Source: Streptomyces marispadix
GTDB lineage: Bacteria; Actinomycetota; Actinomycetes; Streptomycetales; Streptomycetaceae
Assembly: GCF_022524345.1 (NCBI RefSeq)
Contig: NZ_JAKWJU010000002.1
Span: 1,984,001 to 2,048,000, forward strand
Reading direction: 5' to 3'
Length of the DNA stretch: 64,000 nt
Below, in pieces: positions 7,451 through 16,178 of this stretch. The position numbers and the translations under genes were made by a program. A model generated the notes under the pieces. It was not told the DNA's origin. It searched no databases and was given only the letters and a program-made list of their open reading frames with translations. Position 1 is the stretch's first letter. Every line of letters starts with the position of its first letter.

Positions 7451-8902
7451 TCAGCGGCGGCGCAACGGCGGCCTGCGCGTGCGGCGTTCGCGGTCCGTGC
7501 GGCGGCGGCCACGGCGACGGCGTTCCGCCTCACCGCCGTCCAGCGTCAGCCACACCCGTATCTCGGTACCCCCGAGGACCGAGGGGCCGATGCGTACGTC
7601 GCCGCCGGTGGACTCCGCGACTCTCCGCACGATGTCCAGGCCCAGCCCCGTCGAGCCCGGCTTGCCGTCGCCGTGGCCCCGGCGCAGCGCCGCGTCCGGG
7701 TCGGCGATGCCGGGGCCCGCGTCGGAGACCAGCACGATCACCGAGTTGCTGGCCGGGCCGCCGTGGTGGACGTCCACGGAGAAAGCGGTGCCCTCCGGCG
7801 TGTGCCGGAAGACGTTGCCGAGCATCGCGTCCAGCGCCGCGGCGAACTCGCTGCGGGCGACGGGCACCCGGACGGGTCGCTCCACTCCGGCCAGCCGCGC
7901 CTCGCGGCCCTCGTCCTCCGCGAGCGCCGACCAGAAGGCCATCCGTTCGCGTATCACCTCCGCCGCGTCGCAGGCCGCGGACTCCAGATTGCCCGTCGTC
8001 TGGGCCCGCTGCTCGCGCTGCTCGCGGGCGGTGCTGATGATGTGGTCGACCTCGCTCTCCAGCTTGGCCACGGCCTCACGGGTGTGCTCGGCGGCGTCGC
8101 CGTCGCCCAGCGAGGCGGCGTTCAGGCGCAGCACGGTCAGCGGCGTACGCAGCCGGTGCGACAGGTCGGCCGCCAACTCCCGCTCGTTCGCCAGCAGTTG
8201 TACGACCTGGTCGGCCATGGCGTTGAACGCGACGGCGGCGGAGCGCAGTTCGCTCGGCCCGTCCTCCGGCACCCGCACGCCCAGCTTGCCCTCGCCGAGG
8301 GAGTGCGCGGCGGCGGCCAGCCGTCCCGCGGGCCGCACCATCATGGAGCCCAGCCGGTCGGCGACGGCCACCGAGCCGAGGATCAGCGCGATGCCGACCC
8401 CGGCGAGGATGAGCCAGGACGTGGTGACGTTGTGGGTGACCTCGTCGTTCGGGATGAAGACCTCGACGACGGCGAACTCGCCGCTGGCGACGGCCGTCGG
8501 CCGCAGCAGCGTGTAGCCGCCGGGCACCGTCACGGTGGAGGCGCGGCCCTGGCGGCGCGCCGTCGCCAACTGCTCCTGCGTGGCCCGCTGTCTGCCGACC
8601 TCGACGGCGCTGTCCGGCCCGGCGGCACGCCCCGCTTTCGACGACGAGGGCCCGGACGCCCGCGGCACGTGCACCGCGAGCCGCCCCTCTCCGCCCGCCT
8701 CGGTGCTGACCACGGCCTTCTCAAGCTGCTGCCGGTCGGTGGTGATCGCCAGTACCGGGCCTACGGTGGCGGCCTGGCGCTCGGCGTTGGAGAACGCCCT
8801 GTCCCGGGCCGTCTCCTTCACGACCAGCCCCAGGGGCACGGCGAAGGCGATCACCACCATGACCGTCACGGCGAGGCACACCTTCACCAGTGCCCATCTC
8901 AT
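7451..8902 (-). CDS. Two-component sensor histidine kinase
   Basis: The protein has 483 residues. A first transmembrane helix (about 5-28) is followed by an extracellular sensor domain of roughly 135 residues, a second helix (about 165-188), a HAMP domain, and a HisKA dimerisation helix with the phospho-accepting motif DLSHRLRTPLTVL. The HATPase domain has an N box (NVFRHTPEG) and G boxes (DAGPGI and GLGLDIV). The very basic Arg-rich C-terminus is unusual but may be a low-complexity tail. It follows its response regulator by 37 bases on the same strand, so the two form an operon. The signal is unknown. Confidence 0.93.
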   Translation of the reverse strand: MRWALVKVCLAVTVMVVIAFAVPLGLVVKETARDRAFSNAERQAATVGPVLAITTDRQQLEKAVVSTEAGGEGRLAVHVPRASGPSSSKAGRAAGPDSAVEVGRQRATQEQLATARRQGRASTVTVPGGYTLLRPTAVASGEFAVVEVFIPNDEVTHNVTTSWLILAGVGIALILGSVAVADRLGSMMVRPAGRLAAAAHSLGEGKLGVRVPEDGPSELRSAAVAFNAMADQVVQLLANERELAADLSHRLRTPLTVLRLNAASLGDGDAAEHTREAVAKLESEVDHIISTAREQREQRAQTTGNLESAACDAAEVIRERMAFWSALAEDEGREARLAGVERPVRVPVARSEFAAALDAMLGNVFRHTPEGTAFSVDVHHGGPASNSVIVLVSDAGPGIADPDAALRRGHGDGKPGSTGLGLDIVRRVAESTGGDVRIGPSVLGGTEIRVWLTLDGGEAERRRRGRRRTDRERRTRRPPLRRR

Positions 8903-8939
8903 GCCCGTATTTCCTTTCTCACGGCCGCAGTCGTCGAGC

Positions 8940-9656
8940 TCACGGCCGCGCTTCCCCCGGCGCCTCCAGCTTCACCCCGACACCGCGGATGGTGTGCAGA
9001 TAGCGGGGCCGGGCCGCTGTCTCGCCCAACTTCCGCCGCAGCCAGGAGAGGTGGACGTCGATCGTCTGATCGTCGCCGTAGGACTGCTGCCACACCTCGG
9101 CCAGCAGCTCCTTGCGCGCGACGACCACTCCGGGTCTTCCGGCGAGGAAGGCCAGCAGGTCGAACTCCCGGCGGGTCAGGTCCAGCACCACGCCGTCCAG
9201 CTCCGCCTGCCGCCGCAGCGGATCGATCGCGAGACCGCCGACCTTCAGCACCCGCTCGGTGACGGTGCCGCTGCCTCCGCCTCCGGACGCACCGCCGTGC
9301 GCACGGCGCAGCACCGCGGACATACGGGCCGAAAGGTGCTCCACCGAGAAGGGTTTGACGAGATAGTCGTCCGCGCCGTCGTTGAGCAGCCGGACGATCT
9401 CGTTCTCGTTGTCGCGGGCGGTGGCGATGATCACAGGGACGTCGGTGATGCCGCGCAGCATCTTCAGCGCCTCCGCGCCGTCCAGATCCGGAAGGCCCAA
9501 GTCGAGGATCACGACGTCGAATCCGTACTGGGCGACTTCGCGCAACGCCTCCAGTGCGGTGCCGACGCTGCGCACGACATGCGAGGCGTCCTTGAGGTGC
9601 CGGATGAGGGCGGAACGTACGAACTGGTCGTCCTCGACCACGAGCACACGGGCCAT
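8940..9656 (-). CDS. OmpR-family response regulator
   Basis: The protein has 238 residues. The receiver domain has acidic residues in VVEDDQ, phospho-acceptor Asp52 in VILDLGLPDLDG, and conserved Lys in DYLVKPFS. A linker with Gly/Ser follows. The C-terminal OmpR/PhoB winged helix contains LTRREFDLLAFLAG and the recognition region DQTIDVHLSWLRRKL. It is the partner of the downstream histidine kinase. Promoter and spacing suggest that regulator and kinase are transcribed together from near 9660. Confidence 0.94.
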   Translation of the reverse strand: MARVLVVEDDQFVRSALIRHLKDASHVVRSVGTALEALREVAQYGFDVVILDLGLPDLDGAEALKMLRGITDVPVIIATARDNENEIVRLLNDGADDYLVKPFSVEHLSARMSAVLRRAHGGASGGGGSGTVTERVLKVGGLAIDPLRRQAELDGVVLDLTRREFDLLAFLAGRPGVVVARKELLAEVWQQSYGDDQTIDVHLSWLRRKLGETAARPRYLHTIRGVGVKLEAPGEARP

Positions 9657-9703
9657 GTGGGCACGTTAGTCCATACCGAGACGCGAGTGAGCAGGTTGCA
9701 GCT

Positions 9704-10264
9704 ATGGTGACAGGGATGGGACGACGAGCGTTTGTGCATGCGGCGGCTTGGGCATCGGCCACAAGCGCCGCGGTGACACTTTCCTGGTTCGGGGTTCACA
9801 CGGTCCTCGCGGGCACCGAGTACGACCCCCCTCGTTCCCTGCCCATCGCCGACGGCGCCCCCACGACGACCGGTCCCGGCTCGCCGTCGCCGCAGCAACC
9901 GGAACCGACTCCGTCACCCACCAAGACGGGCCCGTCCGTTCCGGAGAAGCCCCGGCCTACGAAATCCGCACCCGACCCCGGCGGCGAACGCACCACGAGG
10001 CCGCCGTCCGAGCCGGAGCCGAGCGAACCACGCGACTCCGGCAGGGTGCGCGGTGCCAGCGTCGCAGGCGGCCGTGCGGTCTTCGACATGCGTGACGACT
10101 ACGCGACGCTGGTCTCAGCGACGCCCAACGACGGCTGGGACACCCAGGTCTGGAAGGACACCACCTGGATCCGGGTGACCTTCTCCAAGGACGGCGCGTC
10201 CTCGTCGATCTTCTGCCGCTGGGACGGCGCACCGCCGCGCATCGAGTCCTACGACAACGGCTGA
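9704..10264 (+). CDS. Secreted or anchored hypothetical protein with Pro/Ser/Thr-rich linker
   Basis: The protein has 186 residues. The start MVTGMGRRAFVHAAAW resembles a signal peptide or membrane anchor with a hydrophobic segment at about 10-35. A long disordered Pro/Ser/Thr/Glu linker (about 40-120) follows, then a compact C-terminal domain of about 60 residues. That domain contains TPNDGWDTQVWKDTTWIRVTF and ends FCRWDGAPPRIESYDNG. I recall similar small Streptomyces secreted proteins without known function. It is divergent from the response regulator (47-base gap), so it may be under that system's control. Confidence 0.7.
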   Translation: MVTGMGRRAFVHAAAWASATSAAVTLSWFGVHTVLAGTEYDPPRSLPIADGAPTTTGPGSPSPQQPEPTPSPTKTGPSVPEKPRPTKSAPDPGGERTTRPPSEPEPSEPRDSGRVRGASVAGGRAVFDMRDDYATLVSATPNDGWDTQVWKDTTWIRVTFSKDGASSSIFCRWDGAPPRIESYDNG

Positions 10265-10450
10265 GGCCCCGGGGGCGCTCCCGCTCGCCGGACACCGGAC
10301 CACGCCCCTCAGTGTTCCTTCTTGCTCGGCTTCCTTGCTCGGCTGCGATGCTCGGCTTGCATGCTCGAACTCCGCTGCCGCGTCGGCGAGTTCGGCCGTC
10401 CACCCCGGGTCCCGGCGGCCGCTCGCGGGCGGACCGCGCCGCCCTTCGAC

Positions 10451-11464
10451 TCAGCGGAAGACGCCGTCCGGAGGCTTCGGCGACGGCCGCGCCGTGGCAT
10501 CGGTCACCGGCCGCGCTCCCCCGGTGAAGGCGGCCAGGGCCTTCCCGGACTCCACACGCGCCGGATACGGGTCGCCCGCACATCGCGCGGACAGCTCCGC
10601 CGCCGGGAAGTCACCGTCGGTGGCGACGAGCACGGCGTTGCTGAAGCGCCTGCCGCGCAGCATCGCCGGGTCGGCGACAAGGACGAGGGTGCCGAACGCC
10701 TCGGCTGCGGTGGCGACTTGGGAACGGAGGTGGTCCAGCGGGCGCCTGGCACCGGCCGGACGGTGCGGCCCCGGACGCGCGCCGCCGCCCTCGCCGCCTC
10801 CGGGCCCGTCCGCGATGTTCGCCGCGTACGTACCGCCGGGGCGCAGCACACGCCGTACCTCGTGCAGGAATTCGACGCTCGTCAGATGTGCGGGCGTTCG
10901 GGCACCCGTGAAGACGTCGCCGATGACGAGGTCGGCCCACCGCGACGGAAGCCTGCCCAGGCCCTCCCGTGCGTCACCGCCGCGTACCCGGACGCGCCAG
11001 CCCCGCTCCAACGGCAGTTCGCCGCGCACCCATTGGGACAGCGCGGTGTCCTTCTCGAAGACCTGCTGCACGGAACGGGGACGGATGGCCGCGACATAGC
11101 GCGCCAGGGTCAGCGCACCGCCGCCCAGATGCAGCACTTGCAGCGGACGCCCGGCCGGTGCCACGAGATCGACGACGTGACCGAGTCGGCGCTGGTACTC
11201 GAAGCCCAGGCGGGAGGGGTCGTCGAGGTCGACGTACGACTGCGGTGCGCCCTCCACCAGCAGCGACCAGGCCCTCAAGCGGTCGGGATCGGGGACGAGT
11301 TCGGCGGTGCCGCCCTCGACTCTCGCGCTCAGCGCCTCCCGTGCGGCGCGGCGGCCTCTGCCCCGGGACGCACCGTCCTCCGGGCCCCGGCTTCCGCTGC
11401 CGCCGTGTCCGTCGTTTGCGCGTCCGTCCTTGGCGCCGCCGCGCCGTCTGCCGCCCTTCGCCAC
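10451..11464 (-). CDS. Spermidine-synthase-like methyltransferase-fold protein
   Basis: The protein has about 337 residues. A basic Gly-rich start (VAKGGRRRGG) is followed by a Rossmann-fold domain of the PABS/spermidine synthase type. Visible motifs are QSYVDLDDP, the cofactor-binding VLHLGGGALTLARYVA, the acidic EKD after the second strand, and WADLVIGDVFTGA. The canonical polyamine-site residues are not obvious, so true spermidine synthase activity is doubtful. Members of this fold in actinomycetes are often of unknown function. I chose the GTG at 11464; the frame opens at 11518 but the first 18 residues look non-coding. Confidence 0.8.
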   Translation of the reverse strand: MAKGGRRRGGAKDGRANDGHGGSGSRGPEDGASRGRGRRAAREALSARVEGGTAELVPDPDRLRAWSLLVEGAPQSYVDLDDPSRLGFEYQRRLGHVVDLVAPAGRPLQVLHLGGGALTLARYVAAIRPRSVQQVFEKDTALSQWVRGELPLERGWRVRVRGGDAREGLGRLPSRWADLVIGDVFTGARTPAHLTSVEFLHEVRRVLRPGGTYAANIADGPGGGEGGGARPGPHRPAGARRPLDHLRSQVATAAEAFGTLVLVADPAMLRGRRFSNAVLVATDGDFPAAELSARCAGDPYPARVESGKALAAFTGGARPVTDATARPSPKPPDGVFR

Positions 11465-11653
11465 CCGTCCAGTATCGCCGAAGGCCCGGTCACCGCAGCT
11501 CGCGGCGGCAGCGGGCACCCGCGTACGGAATGCGGGGCCGTACGGGCCCCAAAACCGCCGGGACGCTCACAGCCGCCGGGCCGCAGCAGCCGGACCTCAC
11601 CCCCACCGGATCACTCACTCCGGCCGGATCGCTGACACTCTCACTGACACCCC

Positions 11654-12073
11654 TCACTGACAGCGGTCGACGGCCTCGATCGTGCGGGCCGCCTCCCCCA
11701 GCGCCGCCCGCAGCAGCGACGCATCCGTGGCCACCCCGAACGCCCACTCCGGCGGCACGAGCCAGCCCGTACCCTCAAGTGGCGGCTCCTGTACGGCAGT
11801 TCTGGGCCGACCGGGGGTCTGCGTACAGGCGCTGCCCGGCAGATCCCAGCACGCGGCCGTGCCCGGCGGCACGAGGAATCCCACCTCGTCACCCTCCCCG
11901 TCGCACAGCAATACCGGGCCGAGTCCGTCCCGCAGACGCAGGATGTCGACCGCCTCCAGGCCCTGCCGTGCGGGCACGGTCACCAAGTCGCAGGGCACAC
12001 CGCCGGAAACGGTGCGGACTCCCAGGCCGGTGTCCATCCGGACCCCTCCTCCGAGTTCCTCCGCAGTGGTCAT
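11654..12073 (-). CDS. Diverged primase/polymerase-family-like small protein
   Basis: The protein has about 139 residues, start MTTAEELGGG. The central segment CDLVTVPARQGLEAVDILRL followed by GFLVPPGTAACWDLPG resembles the N-terminal part of the Streptomyces bifunctional DNA primase/polymerase-like family. The end, LGEAARTIEAVDRC, also fits that group. No catalytic Asp/Glu cluster of a functional AEP polymerase is visible, so it is probably a non-enzymatic relative. A second, longer protein with the same central pattern is encoded at 20180-21082. An ATG at 12118 would add 15 residues. Confidence 0.65.
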   Translation of the reverse strand: MTTAEELGGGVRMDTGLGVRTVSGGVPCDLVTVPARQGLEAVDILRLRDGLGPVLLCDGEGDEVGFLVPPGTAACWDLPGSACTQTPGRPRTAVQEPPLEGTGWLVPPEWAFGVATDASLLRAALGEAARTIEAVDRCQ

Positions 12074-12217
12074 GCAGGGTTCAACGGCCGGGGCCGTCAA
12101 CGGGCTACGGCACACCACGTCACAAAGGATGGCACTTCATGGCAGATGATGGGTGAGATATCCGTTTTGTAGAGGAACCCAGCGTGAGGACCCCGCGACA
12201 GCCGGTACCGTCCGGCC

Positions 12218-13804
12218 ATGGCGTCGTCATCATCCGCGTCGCAGGGCCCGCTCCGCGCGCCCAACACCGCATTCCGGCAGCTACGCGGCACACTGTCGCC
12301 TGCCGAGTTCGCCGCCGCCGTACGCCGGGCCGGGCGGGAGATCGGTGAACACGTCGCCTGCGACGCCCGCTACATCGGCCGTGTAGAGGCCGGCGAGATC
12401 CGCTGCCCCAATTACGCCTACGAGCGGGTCCTTCTGCACATGTTCCCCGGCCGCACCCTCACCGACATGGGCTTCTCCGCACGCGAGGCCGTGCGCGGCA
12501 GGGCGGCCCGCCGTTCCCGAGAGGCTTACGGAGGTGACAATTCGCCGCCGTACGCGACATCGCAGAACGCTGAATCCCGTACGCTCTACGGTCATCACAG
12601 AAGCCCCAACAGTCCCTGTATTCCCAGCAGTCACGCAAATCACAGCAGCCTCATCAACCCTGACACCCCCGAAAACCCCAGCAGTTCTGGCAGTTCGCCG
12701 GCCTGTCCCGACTTCCTCACCTGCACGTTCTGTTCAGACTGTTCCGAGATCCACGAGGAGAGCGACGTGCTACGTCGCGCGTTCATGATCGGCGGCCCGG
12801 CAGCCGCCCTGACCGCCATGCCACCCCTCGGCGCCGTGGCGACGGCCGCGGACGGCCGCACCGTGTCCGTACATCCCCACCGGCGAGTCGGCGAGGCCGA
12901 GGCCGAAGCACTCGAGCAGGCCGTACGGCGAATCCGGCTGCTCGACGACAGACACGGCGCGGACGCCCTCTATCAGCGCGCCGGCGACTCGCTGCGCAGC
13001 GCCTACGAACTCCTCGACTCGGGTACGCCCAGCCGCCAGTCCGTCACCGACCGACTGCACAACGGAGCGGGTGAACTCGCCATCTCCGTGGGCTGGCTCG
13101 CCCACGACTCCGAACGCTTCGGCGACGCCCGCTCGCACTACGCCGAGGCGCTCGCCACCGCCCGGGTCGCCGCCGATCCCGCGCTGGAGGCCCACGCCTT
13201 CTGCAACACCGCCTTCCTCGCTCGGGACGCGGGATGCCCCCGTGAGGCCGTGCGCGCGGCGCAGGCCGGGCAGCAGGCGGCCAAACACCTGGGCTCCGCA
13301 AGGCTGTTGGCGCTGCTGAGCATGCGCGAGGCGGGCGGCTGGGCGGGGCTCGGCGACCGTACGGCCTGCCAGGAGTCGCTGAGCAGGGCGCACGCCCTCT
13401 TCGAACGCGGCCCTGCCGACCCCGACCCTGCGTGGATGAGCTTCTTCGGCGAGGCGGAACTCGCCGGACTGGAGGCGCAGTGCTGGTCGGCGCTGCACGA
13501 CTGGGAGCGTGCGGCGGTACAGGCGCAGCGTGCCGTCGCGCTCCAGGACCCGCACTTCGTACGGAACAGGGCGCTGTTCACGGCCGAACTGGCGGGCGAT
13601 CTCGCGGCGTTGAAGCGCCCGGCGGAGGCGGCCGAAGCAGGCGGCAAGGCCCTGGCGCTGCTGGGGCCCGTCCAGTCGGCACGCATCCGCGCGATGCTGA
13701 GCACGGCGGCGCGGCGGCTCCGTCCCTACCAGGGCGACAGCTCGGTCGACGCGTTCCTCGCGAAGCAGCGCCAGACGGCGGTGCCCCGGCCACGTACGGC
13801 GTGA
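12218..13804 (+). CDS. NsdA-like regulator with TPR domain
   Basis: The protein has 528 residues. The N-terminal helix-turn-helix-like domain (about 15-95) contains LSPAEFAAAVRRAG and YIGRVEAGEIRCPNY. A linker of about 75 residues is rich in Ser, Asn, Pro and His, with less GC-rich codons and a cysteine cluster (Cys163, 169, 172 and 175). The conserved junction ESDVLRRAFMIGG leads into a long helical TPR region (about 220-510). This layout matches NsdA/NsdB-type negative regulators of Streptomyces differentiation and antibiotic production. I do not claim it is the nsdA orthologue. Confidence 0.8.
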   Translation: MASSSSASQGPLRAPNTAFRQLRGTLSPAEFAAAVRRAGREIGEHVACDARYIGRVEAGEIRCPNYAYERVLLHMFPGRTLTDMGFSAREAVRGRAARRSREAYGGDNSPPYATSQNAESRTLYGHHRSPNSPCIPSSHANHSSLINPDTPENPSSSGSSPACPDFLTCTFCSDCSEIHEESDVLRRAFMIGGPAAALTAMPPLGAVATAADGRTVSVHPHRRVGEAEAEALEQAVRRIRLLDDRHGADALYQRAGDSLRSAYELLDSGTPSRQSVTDRLHNGAGELAISVGWLAHDSERFGDARSHYAEALATARVAADPALEAHAFCNTAFLARDAGCPREAVRAAQAGQQAAKHLGSARLLALLSMREAGGWAGLGDRTACQESLSRAHALFERGPADPDPAWMSFFGEAELAGLEAQCWSALHDWERAAVQAQRAVALQDPHFVRNRALFTAELAGDLAALKRPAEAAEAGGKALALLGPVQSARIRAMLSTAARRLRPYQGDSSVDAFLAKQRQTAVPRPRTA

Positions 13805-13958
13805 GGGGGCTTTGTTGGCGTGAAGTGATGCCGGGTCGGCGGGGTGTTGGAAGCTCAGCCCCTGGAGTCTCGCCGAGCGACAGGCAGTTGAGAGCAGGGC
13901 AGTCGGGCCCCCGGCCGGGGAGCCTCACCCGGAGCGCCGCGTCCGGGGAGCCCGTCGC

Positions 13959-14555
13959 TCAGTCGAGATGCCCGGTGTCGTTCCAGCGGCTGACGGCAGG
14001 CATGCCGTACGCCCAGCCGAGCACCGAGAGGGACGCGGCCGACAGCGAGAGGCACGCCCCGAACGGCGTCTCGTACCCGAGCCAGCGCGCCCCGAGGACG
14101 CGCAGGAAGTGACCGTGTGCGAAGAGCAGCACGTCACGGTCGGCCGAACGTGCCCACTCCACGACCTCGTCGGCACGCTCGGCGACTTGGCGCATGCTCT
14201 CGCCGTCGACCACGCCGTCACGCCAGATGAACCAGTCGGTGCCGGTGTCCTCCCGGATGCGGTCCGTCGTCAGCCCCTCGTACGCGCCGTAGTCCCACTC
14301 CCTCAACGCGTCCCACTCCTCCGCCCGTTCGCCGAAGCCCGCGATCTCACAGGTCTCGCGGGCACGGGAGAGAGGGCTGGTGCGCACCTCGGCGTCCGGT
14401 AGCCCGTTCCACGGCTCGCGTGCCAGCCGCTCGCCGAGGCGGCGGGCGTCGCGGCGGCCCTCGTCGAGGAGCGGCAGGTCGGTGCGGCTGGTGTGCCGCC
14501 CGGCCGAGGACCACTCGGTCTTGCCGTGCCGTACGAGCAGGATGCGCGCTGCCAT
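13959..14555 (-). CDS. Histidine phosphatase family protein
   Basis: The protein has 198 residues and the phosphoglycerate-mutase-like fold. The catalytic motif [10 protein letters not shown] is at the N-terminus, followed by [14 protein letters not shown], the acid motif [11 protein letters not shown], and the second catalytic His in [18 protein letters not shown]. Close relatives are annotated as acid or sugar phosphatases; the substrate cannot be read from sequence. It is a complete single-domain protein without signal peptide, transcribed away from the nuclease-helicase operon. Confidence 0.9.
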   Translation of the reverse strand: MAARILLVRHGKTEWSSAGRHTSRTDLPLLDEGRRDARRLGERLAREPWNGLPDAEVRTSPLSRARETCEIAGFGERAEEWDALREWDYGAYEGLTTDRIREDTGTDWFIWRDGVVDGESMRQVAERADEVVEWARSADRDVLLFAHGHFLRVLGARWLGYETPFGACLSLSAASLSVLGWAYGMPAVSRWNDTGHLD

Positions 14556-14805
14556 GGGAAACCTCTCTCAGCCGTCGGAGGGCGGACGAGGCCGTTTCGG
14601 GGTGCCCGGGACGCTCCCGGCATGCGCCCGCACGCCGTCGTCTCCGCAGCCGTCTCCGCCCTTGCCGCTGTGCACTTGCCGCCCCATGTTCGCCGCCGCA
14701 CGGCCCGGCACGGTGACAGGCACGCGGGCACCGGCGAGGCGTCTGTCAGTCATGGATGCCACACTTCCGCTGGTAATGCAGTCTTCCGCGAGGCGACGCC
14801 GATGA

Positions 14806-15840
14806 CCCACTCCGACGGCAGCGCGAGCGCTCTGCGCCGGGCGCCTCGCCGAGCTGCGCGGCGGCCCTGACGTACCACCGCGCCCGCTGGACGCCCGCGC
14901 CCTTGCCGCGCTCGCCGCGAATCCGGGCTGCCGCCGCCGCGCCCTGCTGGACGGGGCGGGGGTCGACAAGGCAGCGCTGGCACAGTCGTTGGGGGCTCCG
15001 GCCCCGTTCGGGCAGTCGCAGTTCGCCTTCGCACGTGGCAACTCCTTCGAGGCGAAGGTCAAGTCGGACGGCGGCGCCGAACTGATCCGGCTGCTGTGCG
15101 CGAATACGGGCGAGAGCCCGCCGGAGCCCGACGGGATCGCCCTGCCGGACCTGACCGCCGACGGTCCCGCCGGCCGGACAGAACGTACGCGCCTGGCACT
15201 TCGGCCCGCGCGGGAGCCCGGATGGACGCTGCTGTTCCATCCGATGCTCGCGCTCGACGTAGCCGGTTCGACGGCCTATCTGGAGCCGGACGCCATCGCC
15301 GTCCATCCGGACGGGAGTTGCACGGTCGCGGAGATCAAGTCCTTTCCGGTGCTGGACGGTTCGGCCGACGCGGCGAAAGTGGGGGCCGCCGCCCGCCAGG
15401 CCGCGGTGTACGCGCTGGCTCTCGACGAGTCCGGCCTGGAGGGCAGGGTCCGCGAGCAGGCACTGCTGGTGTGTCCGAAGGACTTCACCAACCTTCCCAC
15501 CGCGCACGGCGTCGACATCCGTAAGCAGCGTGCGACCACCCGGCGTCAACTCGCCCGTCTCACAAGGCTGGAGGAGATCGCGGCCACGCTCCCCGAGGGC
15601 ACGGTCTTCGATCCGTCCCTGCCCGCCGCCGAGTTGACCTCCGCCGTCGATTCGGTGCCCGCCGCCTACGCGCCCGAGTGCCTCTCCACCTGCGAACTGG
15701 CCTTCCACTGCCGTGCGCGGGCGCGTGCCTCGGGTGCGGTGGAGTCGCTGGGCCGGTCGGTACGCGGCGAGCTGGGCGGCTTCAGAACGATCGACGCGGT
15801 CCTGCGGGCGGCGGGCGTACGGACAGCCGGCCGACTGTGA
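14806..15840 (+). CDS. Cas4/RecB-like PD-(D/E)XK nuclease with four-cysteine pattern (start unresolved)
   Basis: The strong coding frame runs from about 14806 to the stop at 15840. It contains a PD-(D/E)XK core: Asp in EPDAIAV (15289), then Glu and Lys in AEIKSF (15331 and 15337), then a helix with RQAAVYALAL. A cysteine trio C-x3-C-x5-C lies near the C-terminus (codons 15679, 15691 and 15709). With an N-terminal Cys in NPGCRRR (14929) it forms the layout of Cas4/AddB-type iron-sulfur nucleases. There is no ATG or GTG in this frame before 14989 (TTG), and starting there would drop the first cysteine. An ATG at 14802 is one frame off, so the 5' end may contain a frameshift. The first gene of a nuclease-unknown-helicase operon. 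Confidence 0.8.
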   Translation, partial: PTPTAARALCAGRLAELRGGPDVPPRPLDARALAALAANPGCRRRALLDGAGVDKAALAQSLGAPAPFGQSQFAFARGNSFEAKVKSDGGAELIRLLCANTGESPPEPDGIALPDLTADGPAGRTERTRLALRPAREPGWTLLFHPMLALDVAGSTAYLEPDAIAVHPDGSCTVAEIKSFPVLDGSADAAKVGAAARQAAVYALALDESGLEGRVREQALLVCPKDFTNLPTAHGVDIRKQRATTRRQLARLTRLEEIAATLPEGTVFDPSLPAAELTSAVDSVPAAYAPECLSTCELAFHCRARARASGAVESLGRSVRGELGGFRTIDAVLRAAGVRTAGRL

Positions 15841-16178
15841 ACACGCGGACGTTGACGGGGAGTTGGACGGGAGTCCCGGCACTGACCCGGGCGTGCGTGC
15901 GGACGCCGACGACCCCGTGGCGGCGGCGCTGCGGCGTGCCGCGAGCCTCCGTGCGGAGGCGCTGGGAGGGGCCGTCCGATGCTGACCGCCGCGCCGTCGC
16001 GTATCTCTGCGCCGCCCAGGACCCGTAATCCCGGGACCCGTAACGGCGATGCGTCCCATGTCGCCGGTGCCTCCCATGCCGCCGCCGGTGCCTCTCCCAG
16101 CGCCGGGAACGCCGCGGTTCCTGCCGTCCGTACCGCCTCGGTCCCTGCCGTCCGCTTCGCTGCCGAGCGGGAGGCGCC
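15841..16178 (+). other. Nuclease-to-unknown-gene gap with residual coding signal
   Basis: From about 15836 to 15985 another frame has coding-like composition (about 85% G/C at third positions). It encodes an acidic stretch followed by DDPVAAALRRAASLRAEALGG and ends at TGA 15983-15985. No start codon lies near its beginning, so it looks like a displaced C-terminus of the nuclease rather than a separate gene. From 15990 to 16170 the sequence is repetitive (CCCGTAA and CCTGCCGTCCG motifs) with no convincing gene. The GGGAGG at 16169-16174 is the binding site for the next gene. Confidence 0.5.
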
